Shown: piece after piece, positions 45,230-55,000 of the stretch
Layout: the number at the start of each line of letters is the position of its first letter
How positions within the stretch are numbered: position 1 is the first letter of the stretch
Assembly (NCBI GenBank): GCA_905116865.2
Contig: CAJHNH020006634.1
Location: forward strand, 124,001 to 188,000
From: Candidula unifasciata
Lineage: Eukaryota > Mollusca > Gastropoda > Stylommatophora > Geomitridae
Direction: 5' to 3'
Length of the DNA: 64,000 nt
Notes under the pieces: generated by a model
Told to the model about the DNA's origin: nothing
Seen by the model: only the letters and a program-made list of their open reading frames with translations
Databases searched by the model: none
Position numbers and translations under genes: made by a program

Positions 45230-46310
45230 CTCTGTATTTGAATTGTTCATATGCCGTAATCAAAACAAAACAGATAAGACTGTCATGTGATATTATGTAG
45301 TAAGTATGGCTGTCATGTGATATTATGTAGTAAGTATGTTGATTCTATTTATAAGAATGTGTACTCTGACGATGCTTTCCTTAGTCAGTCTGTGTAATTT
45401 ATTTATTGATTCTTTCCTGCTGTTCTGCATTTATTGTTTTGTAGCTGCTGATTTTACATTAATATGATTTAAATAATCCATTCCTATTACACACAAATTG
45501 TTGTTTGTGTTTTCTTATTTTTCTCCTACATCTCCCACTGGAGCATAGGCACACCAGCTAACTCACACACAGCATTTTATAGCCTTATTTATTCATGATT
45601 GGTTACATTTTGCAGCTCATTTTGTATACAAGATGAGGCAGCCAGCCCTTTTCCAACCCTCCTTAGAGTCCTTGTATGTCATGTTTGGAAGGTTACTTAC
45701 TATTTTTGGCTTTCCTTATGAGTTTCAGTAATACACAGGAGGTTGTAATGTATGGCTTAGAGTGAAGGAAAAAAAAAGAAACAAAAGAAAACGAGTAGTG
45801 AAATATACATTTAGCAGAATGAAAAATGTGGGTATCTTTAGAGAGAAAAAAAAAAAAATAACTTCAAAAGTGAGAACAGGCAGGTAAAATAAACTCATTA
45901 CATGGTGCATGGCACGCATGGGATGGACGATGCAGGCACAGGTGGATCGATAATAAGCAAGCAGCTAGAATACTGAATAGAGGCTCCAGAGATGTGAGAA
46001 GTAAGTCATCTTGTAGCATATCTTTTGCAGAACGTCGCGTCCATCACTGAAAGGAACTCAGTTTCTCCCTGGATCTCCTGCTTCGTGTACTTTCATATAC
46101 AAGGATTCACTTTTATCCTGTACCTATCTTCCTATTAGTCAGCCCCTGCCCCTTCTTCCTGGAACAATGCCTGCTGCTATTATTGTGTATAAAGTAAGGA
46201 ATGAAATAATTTTGTACTTTATTAAGAAACTGTTAAGACAGGCTGGAGTGTTGTGCATTAAAGACAAGCTATTGGTTTAAATTTCCCGTACGTACTTGGC
46301 ACTGTTGTCC
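45230..46310. other. Downstream of KIZ
   Basis: No gene is recognised. A 30-bp direct repeat with 'tgtcatgtgatattatgtag' lies at 45,280-45,340. An AATAAA at 45,888-45,893 is one candidate polyadenylation signal for KIZ; the true end is not determined. Confidence 0.35.
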
Positions 46311-46514
46311 TCCATGGCTTAGACAATGTGAACTGGCTTCATAATTGTGAAATACAGGTTCTCTTCCAGCCGTGGGCGATTTGGCAGCAGACTGGCCTGC
46401 GTTGATTTCAACAGTGACGTGGAGCACCTACAGTACAGAGGCAATGGCAAACTACTGAATATAAAATTGCCTCATAACATCACATCCAAAACAATGTTAG
46501 GGTTGGTTCTGCAA
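46311..46514 (+). repeat. tRNA-derived SINE family 4, copy 1
   Basis: The head 'ccatggcttagacaatgtga' (A box) and 'acaggttctcttccagc' (B box) match the minus-strand copy at 63,727-63,925. Both share the 3' end 'tagggttggttctgcaa'. Length is about 200 bp. Confidence 0.75.
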
Positions 46515-46589
46515 CATCCTGTAAGGGATACATAGCTAACTGTAACTGAGCACTGTGTGAAAATCACAACAAAATTTATAGTTTTGAAT

Positions 46590-46650
46590 GAATTCTGGTA
46601 CATGTACACAAATACATGTACACAAATACATGTACACAAATACATGTACA
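46590..46650. repeat. 14-bp tandem repeat
   Basis: About four copies of 'catgtacacaaata'. Confidence 0.9.
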
Positions 46651-46730
46651 CCATCTGACATCAATGTGAACATTTTGAGCGAAAGCAGCAGTTAACTGGA
46701 GGTTGTTGACATCTCTTGAATTTGCTCCCA

Positions 46731-46810
46731 GATGCCCCTGTATGGGTTCCACAATCCTATTGGGGAGGGGAGGGGGTTGAGAACAGACCCACTGTTCCTT
46801 AAGAATAAAT
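46731..46810 (+). repeat. SINE family 1 head fragment
   Basis: 'gcccctgtatgggttccaca', then a G-rich insert and 'agacccactgttccttaaga'. It is followed at about 46,825-46,925 by a possible degenerate tRNA-like unit with B box 'caggttcaatttcc'. Confidence 0.5.
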
Positions 46811-47311
46811 AAACAGAGGGGGAACCTGTGGGGGTGCCTAGTTGACCATGTTCTTAGTGCACTTGTATCATGGTGAGGCGCAGACGCCGTCTGGAGGTGA
46901 CAGGTTCAATTTCCGGCACGGTAACTATAGCTTTCGATTTTTATGTTGTCTAGTGTGTTCTTCTATCTTTCTACTTCTTTCTATGATTGCCGATCAAAAC
47001 ACTTTCTGTTACTTGATTAATTCATAATGTTCCTTAAGAAGCATCTCATAAAAAGATTTTTTTTTTAAAGCAACTATTTAAGGATATTCTGAGATCAAAT
47101 TTTGGGGTTTTAAAAAAACACACAGATATCAAAGCCTAGCTGTAAACTACGATAAAGCATGCCAACAGGCTTTTATGGGCGAAAGAATGAGAAGTGTCTT
47201 CACATGGAGCAGGTTAAGCCATAAAAATAGTCTCTGTTCTTTGCTAGAAAATGACTGAGATAATCCACCATAAGAGAGATGAAATACCTTTATGATAAAA
47301 ATTACAATAAT

Positions 47312-47712
47312 CATGCCATTGTCTTGTACAATATGGTTGTTAAAGGATGTCAAGAATGTTGAGCACATCATAATGACAGTTTAATAATGGTTACCCCACA
47401 TTTTATACGCACTGGGTCTGGCATACAGGAGCCACAGCATTCCTACTCCACTTGTACACTCGCTGGACTAACAGGCATGCAACAGCATGCTGGACCTTCA
47501 TTTGCTGATGAATTTCTGTAGGTTTCACCTTTTCACTGATTTAAAAAAAAAAGATAACAGAATGCTGCTTCTCTGTAGTGTATATCAAAAGTGGGGTGGC
47601 AATGTTTAAACTGTCATTATGACATCACCATTTCATCTGCACTGTGATGTCACGTGCTCAACACTTTTGACATCCTTAACAATATTTACAAGTTACAAGA
47701 CAATGGTATGGT
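47312..47712. repeat. Fold-back repeat
   Basis: The left arm 'gccattgtcttgta' ... 'aaggatgtcaagaatgttga' ... 'aatgacagttta' is repeated in inverted form at the right end ('taaactgtcatt' ... 'tgacatccttaa' ... 'caagacaatgg'). The arms are 70-100 bp with a loop of about 230 bp. The same arm sequence flanks the piggyBac-like element at 17,547-18,663. Confidence 0.75.
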
Positions 47713-47759
47713 TATTGTAGATTCTTTTACACTATTACATTGTTGAAAAGAAGGACGAG

Positions 47760-48310
47760 TATAGCAAAACAAAGATTAAACAGCATTAAAGAGTCTAGGA
47801 TTAAGCAACAGAAGGAAGTTAAAGTCAGAATTTTCAGAGCATGCATCTTTCCTGTAGCAACAGACAGGTGTTAGTCATGGACTATCTGACAATCCTAAAG
47901 GAAGAAAACTGAAATAATGACATCCTAAAAGATCTAAACAGCGAGGAAGATTGGTTAATAAACAGCAGTTTGTCTCAGAAGCTGAAGCATTTTGGTCATT
48001 CCTTCTTCTGTGTTCACTTTCTGATTTACACCAACATACAGGCTCTTGTAATACACTTGACTGTTTTTAGGAGTTCCTTTTTAGTTCCATACAACTTTGA
48101 GTGCAGTGTTGATTCATGACCATGTCAAGTATCATGGTGGATTGGAAAGAAGGCACAGTACCAGGAAGGAGGGGCAGAAGCTGACCAACATGGAGATGGG
48201 CACAGGATATAAGGGACTTCTTGGATATGAAAGCGCACGAGGCGGGAGAGCTGGCGAGAGACCAAGTTTCTTTCAGACCGATCATGATGAGTTGAGAGCG
48301 GCATTTTGCA
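47760..48310 (+). mobile_element. Decayed RTE-type RT C-terminus
   Basis: Mirrors the end of the 737-1796 element: a 'KVRIFRACIFPVAT' type block at about 47,820, and from about 48,125 a block readable as 'HGGLERR...RKEGQKLT' that corresponds to the HGSLERTIMEG...GRGRPRRRW region. Frames are broken many times. Confidence 0.6.
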
Positions 48311-48344
48311 AAGGACCTGCTATGTGATGAACATGATTACAGTT

Positions 48345-48545
48345 GAGTTAACAATTGACATCACAGCACTCGGGGCATTCGCACTCTACCCCCATCCTCT
48401 CAGTGGCCAGCACAGAGTTCCACTACTAATGGTGCTAGTCGATGTCTGGTTGTATGTCCATCTTGCCTTTTCTCTGAGCGTAGTGTGCCAGCCAAACCCT
48501 CTGGTCACACCCAAGTGCATCATTCTTTCTCTCCAGAAGACATGA
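48345..48545 (-). mobile_element. 3'-UTR remnant of the RNase H-bearing retrotransposon
   Basis: 'tgacatcacagcactcgggg', 'tggtgctagtcgatgtctgg' and 'ccatcttgccttttctctga' correspond to the reverse complement of 50,910-51,055. Non-coding. Confidence 0.5.
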
Positions 48546-48849
48546 TTACAGTTTCAAGATTTTAATTTAAAGCTCTCTCACATATAACCTGATTATAGAT
48601 GTCTTGACTAGCCGGTCAATATTTGTTACGTTCTTAGAGAAAAAATAGTCTTTAAAACTTAGTGACAACTGGCAAACTTCATTGGAAAACAGCGCAGGGA
48701 CAAAAGTTAGATAAATGCCTGATTGGCTTGACCACATGCCCTGGCGGATGAAGAACAGTCTAATCTATGATTTTGGAGATTTATGAGGCAGCAAATTTTG
48801 ACCGACTATATTAGCCCTGTTTTGGTGTATAGGGGGTTGTGACAAAGGC

Positions 48850-49203
48850 TCAAAAGGTGTTAATGCACTAAAGATTATGGCAGCGATGGACATGGAGCAG
48901 AAAATGCTGTTCACACTTTACCAGCTTTTAATCATCTCAATGCTGTCTCGAAGAGTCAGATAAAGAAACTGGAGCTCATACAGAATGAAGCCACGCCGGT
49001 GATCCTGAAATATACAAGAGACAACCCGATTGTGTGCACGCGGTATATCCTCGCATTGCCGACTTTTGCAGATAGGCTAGAGGTGCTGCAGGCTAAGTCA
49101 TACCTTAGAGTAGTCGCAGACAAGAAGCATCCTCTGTATTAAACTTTGGCTGCAGGTAAGGGCCAGAGGCTAAAAAGAGAGAAATCGTGGATGTCTCAAG
49201 CAG
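48850..49203 (+). mobile_element. Retrotransposon RT C-terminus, upstream half of a split element
   Basis: The plus frame reads KLELIQNEATPVILKYTRDN, PIVCTRYILALPTFADRLEV and LQAKSYLRVVADKKHPLY, then a stop. It is near identical to 11,360-11,520. The element appears to resume at 50,290 with its RNase H domain. Confidence 0.65.
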
Positions 49204-49208
49204 ACGAC

Positions 49209-49239
<31 letters not shown>

Positions 49240-50285
49240 CTTCTTCTTCTTCTTCTTCTTCTTCTTCTTCTTCTTCTGAGTTCGACATCAGTCATGCTAA
49301 ACATTGAGTCCCGTCTGGGTCACAAATAGGATTGTGCGTTTAAGGTCGCCACCGGTCCCCCATAGCTTCTCTTTCAATGTGGCTCCCTTGGGCCAGATCC
49401 ACAGTCTTTGCTGGGAGAGGTAAGGGCAGTACTGTAGTATGTGCCCAGGGGTCTGTCTTTCTGCTCCACAATCACAGGCAGCAGATTCTTTTATGCCTAT
49501 CCTGTACAGGTGTGCTCGAAGACCGCAGTGTCCAGTCCGAAGTCTAAAAATTGTTGTTTGTTCTTTCCGGTTGAGTTTGTTTATGCTGTCACTTTCTGGT
49601 CTGTAATCTCCATTCTGCCTTCTCCACTCCCGCTTGAAAGACTGCTTTAGCGCTGTTTTTATTTCCTTGTAGCTGTGTGGTGGATGAGGTTGTGGAAGAT
49701 TACTCCCAGCTTTTGCCAACTCATCTGCTCTCTCATTTCCTTGAATACTCATCGTGAGCTGGTATCCACTGCAAGAAGCCAGTTATGCTTCCTTGGAGAG
49801 AAAGCCAATGTTGGTCCTTAGATCTGCAATTAGCTTGTCTTGTTTTTTGCTTGATAGTGCTTGGAGAACAGACAGTGAGTCACTAAGTATAACAATTTTG
49901 TGCCCTCTGTATTCTTGATTGATGAGATGTTGGACTGCAGAAAGGAGGGCAGTTGCCTCAGCTCTGAAGTTAGTGCAGATGTCACCTGCTGGTAGAGAGA
50001 TAGTTTCTGCTTTACTGCTAGGGGGTTTAATGTATATACCACCCCCCCCCCCCTTTTTTTTCTGACTGCTTCTGTAGCAGAGCCGTCGTTGAAAACCTGA
50101 GTCCATGTTGTGTTTGGATACTTCTCATCAAGCATAGCAAGAGCCAGGGTTCTCTGTTGTGTCTCCGTCTGAGCATCTTTTGAAGTGATCCCTGGTACCT
50201 TTAGGACTACATTTGCCTTCTCTGGCTTGCTTGTAATAATAAGACACAATAAGACAAGCATGCATGCTAGAGAATATCGGGCGAG
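49204..50285 (-). mobile_element. Non-LTR element 3' end with RNase H and (GAA)n tail
   Basis: On the minus strand: VFNDGSATEAV (first RNase H Asp), FRAEATALLSAVQHLINQEY (catalytic Glu), IVILSDSLSVLQAL (Asp), a broken QWIPAH block, GNERADELAKAGS, and then the CxCG...TPGHILQYCPYL knuckle. Frameshifts at the C12 tract (50,042-50,053) and near 49,760 disable it. The 3' end is a (GAA)25 tail at 49,203-49,278, read as CTT on plus. It sits inside a different retrotransposon on the opposite strand. Confidence 0.8.
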
Positions 50286-50289
50286 GAGA

Positions 50290-51055
50290 CGAGTGGGTCA
50301 GGGTACCAGAGGAAAAGTCTGACCTGTGTGGGGTTATGATCACACTGGGCCGAATTTGCGGAGAATGGCCAGCGGTTGTTATGGAGGTGGAAATTTAACA
50401 GTGGATTCACAACAATTCACGCCCGGGTGATCTGATTATCTACACAGTTGGTTCGGTGATGAGAAGTAGCGAAGGCCAATGGAAAATCTTTAGTGCAAGA
50501 CAGCTTAGCATTCGACATCACAATATCTAGCATGAAAATGGCGATAGAGACAGTAACTGCAGCTCTCCGGTGGCTAGAGAACAAGATGCATACACATGTG
50601 GTAATTGTAACGGACTCTGAAAGCATGCTGAGAAAGGCGAAGACAGGGATGCTGCGAGCAGAGTGGCAAGCTTCACTGGGAAGGTCACGGGGGGTGAGCA
50701 TACTTTAAATCTTTTCTCCAGGCTATTCCAGCGTGGAGGGTAATGAACAGGCAGACAGATTGGCTGGATCTGCACCCCTGGGTGGTTAATTGATACAATT
50801 ACAAGGCAGATGTGATTGAATCTTTGGAGCAAGCAAAGGAATTAGTAGAGAAACAAGATTATTATGGCCTGAAGAGAATGAGGTGTAATCAGAGGGTCTG
50901 GCCGGCTCACTACACTCAGAGGAAAGACAAGACGGACAAATAACCAGATCGTGACCCGTACCATCAGTATTGTAACTCTGCCCTGACTGCTGAAGATGGG
51001 GATTGAGCGCACATGGGAATACCCCGAGTGCTGTGGTGTCAATTCTTAACTCAAC
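50290..51055 (+). mobile_element. RNase H half of the split retrotransposon
   Basis: The plus strand gives LIIYTVGSVM (decayed TDGS), MAIETVTAALRWLENKMHTH, VVIVTDSESMLRKAKTGMLR and AEWQASL, then VEGNEQADRLAGSAP in another frame, and a 3' UTR ending near 'cttaactcaactc'. The order RT C-terminus (48,850-49,203), foreign insert, RNase H makes these two blocks halves of one element. Confidence 0.7.
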
Positions 51056-51334
51056 TCAGCTTGGTGTGGTATGTACTTGATGATATAGAGGACGACTAAA
51101 TGTCACTCAAGGTAGATTCTGCCAAAGTCATGCCGGAATGAGAGGGAATAAGTGAGGGCATTGGCTAAGTTTAAGATCGCCAGTAGTTGGAACACTCCTA
51201 ATGCACGTGGGAGATATAAGAAGAAAGACTTTAAATGTTCCACACACACAAAATCACAGGACCCTCTTTCATGCCAGTGCCTCAGCGGACATTTGATGCT
51301 AGACTTTGAATTTTCCCCCTTTTTTTGAGCAGTC

Positions 51335-51506
51335 GGCACTCGGTGGATAATGGTTAACACAACACCGGTCGCCTGTGGACCTGCTACACATTTTAGGCAT
51401 GGCAGCCAAGGGCGTTAAAGAAAAAAATCTGACTCGATGGATGCTTCGAACCCAAGACCCTTGGGACGGGAGCAGGGTGTCTAGCCGACACACCACCGCG
51501 GCCCGC
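51335..51506 (-). repeat. tRNA-derived SINE
   Basis: On the minus strand 'ggtgtgtcggctagacaccc' holds an A-box-like segment and 'cttgggttcgaagcatcc' a near-consensus B box. The body ends near 'ccattatccaccgagtgccg'. Confidence 0.6.
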
Positions 51507-51699
51507 AAATACCAGAACAATCGCTAGGTGCTTGTAGAACTCGCTTACATTCTCGTTAAGAATTAACTTTAACAGAAACATAACAAGATAAAAATTTTAG
51601 TTAGTAAAACTGAAACAGAATATAAGAACCAAAATGAGAGGAATTGCTTGTACAGTTTGTTTATTTTGAGTAGGTAGCGTCTCTCACTTAGTCCTTTTC

Positions 51700-51905
51700 A
51701 GGACGTAATTTTTTCTCATTTGAACCCCCACTCTGGCTTTTGCCAGGGGCCGCAATATAGGCAGGCCATCAATATGGCCAATTGGCTGAACGCGGTTTCT
51801 GGGACCTCTCCACGGTGATCCTCATCCGCATGGTGGCACTTTGTGTCATCGGGTGTTTATCGCTTGTGTGATGTCCTGGTGGGGTAGAAAGTCAGTCAGT
51901 CAGTG
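51700..51905 (+). repeat. SINE family 2 copy with (AGTC)n tail
   Basis: Landmarks 'gtgatcctcatccgcatggt', 'gggtgtttatcgcttgtgtg' and 'ggtggggtagaaa', followed by AGTC repeats to 51,905. It ends 98 bp upstream of the RRP15 start codon. Confidence 0.85.
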
Positions 51906-52003
51906 TACAGTTTGTTTCGCTCCCACGCAACATCCGGGGGATTGTTTTTAAAAAACTACACGCCTGCAAACATAAAAATATCACAACAAGGCGACAGAGA
52001 AAG

Positions 52004-55000
52004 ATGGCCAAAGTGAAGGTTCTTGCCGATTCTGGCGACTGTTTCGACAGCGACGATGATGAAAGTCTTACTGATGATGAAAATGACAGTCTTCTTGATG
52101 GTGCTGACGATATTAGTCACGCTAGCGATAATGATGAAGACGTTGTTGACGATGATGATCATGATAACGAAAATGACGATAATGATAGTCACGTTGTTGA
52201 TGCAGATGAAAATATGCCAACAGGTAGGACTAACTACTGACTTAGATAAGTATGTGTATTACATTTACAAAATGAAGGGAATACAATTAAAAATATATAT
52301 CATTATTAAATTATAGACATCTCATGAGATTTTAACTCATCGAGTCCCATGGGGTTTAGTTAGGTTTAGCAATTTTTTAATTACACACATGTAAGTAACA
52401 TTAAAAGACCATACAATTTAGTTACTTTAGTCAAATTTTTAAAATGCCCTCTACAATAATAAAACCAGCACAGTTAGATAGCTGTAAACAATCTCTTTCC
52501 AACAGTACCTCATTTAGGCTTGTATGTCATTTCTGAACTGAGATATGTTGGTTTTTGTGGAGATGAGATGTAAAAAAAACAGCTGCTAAAACTTGTCTTC
52601 CAGGAAACAAGAAGTTTTCTCTGCGCAACCAAACTGCGCAACTTTCGTTTTGGCTTTGTTTACATTGGACTGTCATTGGACAAGATGGCAGCCAATGACG
52701 AATGAGACACAGCCACATAATAGCGATTGCCTGAAAAAATTTCACTGTAAATCTAAACAGCCACGGACAAGAAAGAAATTTTATACACAAATGTAAAATT
52801 GGACGGAGAATTCAATTATAACTAGCATTACCATGTCTGGTAATGTTTAAGGCCAAAGCCAACCTTGAAAATTTACCGCTATTTTCAATCAAACTGATGT
52901 AACAGAAATACAGAGGACGTCCGGCTGTCGTAGACATGCGCTGTTAATCGGGTTCCTTCCAGCTGTTTTCAGCTATTTAGAGTGGGTGAAAATCACACCA
53001 ATCGCAAAATTTCATGAGAGATTAGGACCCATCCCAAAACCCCAGCCGACATTTCCGAAGCAAGTTTCGAACGGTTTCCGTGGTAACGGAAATTGCCAAA
53101 ATATCGCAAATTTCCGGACACCGTAGTCGCTATACAATTGTACTAAATATTGAATATATTTGTTTAAAAAAAAAAATTTGGGGACGTTAAAGGCATCATA
53201 AAATGTATTTACATTTGTTTGTTTTTTTTAATTTTAGAAGAGCCTTCGGATTCCAGTTCAGATATTGAAAATGGAACAAAAGAAACATCTCAAACACAAG
53301 ATAATGAGAAGTCTGGAATGGCAAGCGTTATAGCCAGAATTTTGTCCAAAGACATTTCTAAAAGTAAACGAGTGTTGTTAGCCAAAGGTAAAACAAGTCA
53401 GGAGATATTCAAAGACATTTCAGAAAGAAAGCGACAGAGAGAGGAATCAGAAAATCCCAACGTAAAAAGCAAGCATTTAAAACATGAGAAGCTTAATGAT
53501 GTTGCTAAAGAAGAAAAGGTGAGCAATGATTATTTTTTTTTTAAAAGCATAAAACAATCGTCATAGCCATCATCGTAGTCCCACTACATAACGTGTCATT
53601 GGGTCACTGGTTGCTGAGTTCCCTCACATCTATCGGTCAGATGCACTGGACGATGATTCCATGTTTGAGACGGGTCCAGTCAGCCACATTCTGCATCTTG
53701 GTCTGCCTCTTCTTTTCTCCAGAGTTCTATAATATTGTTTTAGAGTTTCTGGTAGATTTTACTACATGTCTGCAACATTGCAACATTTTCCACCTTTTCA
53801 CTGTTGTTAAAAGAGGCTCATAATTGCCAAGGTGCTGAGTGATGATACGACAAAACTTCATCATCTGTCATTGTGATATAGTCTTTCTGTGACATACCAA
53901 GGGTTTTCATTGTTGAAAAGTTCTCATTTCCAATGCTTTTTTTTCTTTTTAAGTTCAAATGTTAGCGTCCATATTTTACAGCTATTGTGGTGACATACCA
54001 ACAGTTTTTGTTGTTGAAAAGTTCACATTTCAAACGCTTGTTTTCCCTTTAAGTTTAAATGTTAGCATCCACATTTTACAGCTGTTTGTAAAAGTTGTTC
54101 ATGTTAGGATGTTCACTTTTTTAAAAATGTTACTATTAGTCGACAGAAACAAAAAATGTCAAGGCTTCTAGCAAGTTAGTTAGTTTTGTGTCCTCTGACA
54201 GATTGCTTGTTAACTCATTAATTCCTATACATTGATACTCATTTTGCCATAGCCCTGGGGAGGGCTTGTCTGCGGTCATTATCTGCTTTATCCATAATCT
54301 CTTTTGTGCAGCAATTTCCATAGAAGACATGAGTCTGTAGATGACCACCTGTGGCACAAGGAAACGCAAATAAGTGACCATATTTAGCTGTCAATGATCA
54401 AATAAGGTGCCCCACTGGACCAAAGCAGGACAGTTTGTGATCAACTGAGTACTTAACGAACGGACTAAAGGAACTGTACATATTCATAATTGGTAACATT
54501 GTCTGAGGGAGACGGTGCACTCATGGGGCATGTCCCAAGTGCTTTGGCATCACATTTGAGTGACATTTGCCTCCACAAGGGACACATTTATATCATTATA
54601 AATAGACCCCAACCCACATATCAGAGGGACCTATACAATTTGTACAACACCAAATACCAAACTATTATGAAATATGGCCTAATCAGATACACTTATGATC
54701 CACCAACCTGCAGATTTCAGGCACACCTGTCATTTAAAGGTTGGATGGTCAGAATCAAGAAGAAGAAATACTACAAATGGTGTGCTGAATTAAGTTTTTG
54801 TTTGAAATTAGGTTCTTTATTATCTTACTCCAGATGACGTCACAAGACATTCCAACATTTTAGAGAGTGGTAGGACTGGGTTTCCCGGCTTTCTGATGCT
54901 TTTAATGACCCCATAACCATCTAGAACTAACCCTAACCCACCTACGTCCCACGAGAGAGTGCCTAGGTCCCACGACTGCATGCAACCTATCTACCACCAC

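Noticed and set aside
51956..52316. Open frames overlapping RRP15 exon 1 on the minus strand and in another plus frame
   Set aside because: Shadows of the acidic GAT/GAC-rich coding sequence; the chosen frame has the correct phase into exon 2.
52335..52356. Possible piggyBac-type end 'ttaactcatcgagtcccatg'
   Set aside because: No matching inverted end with TTAA was found within the next 2 kb.
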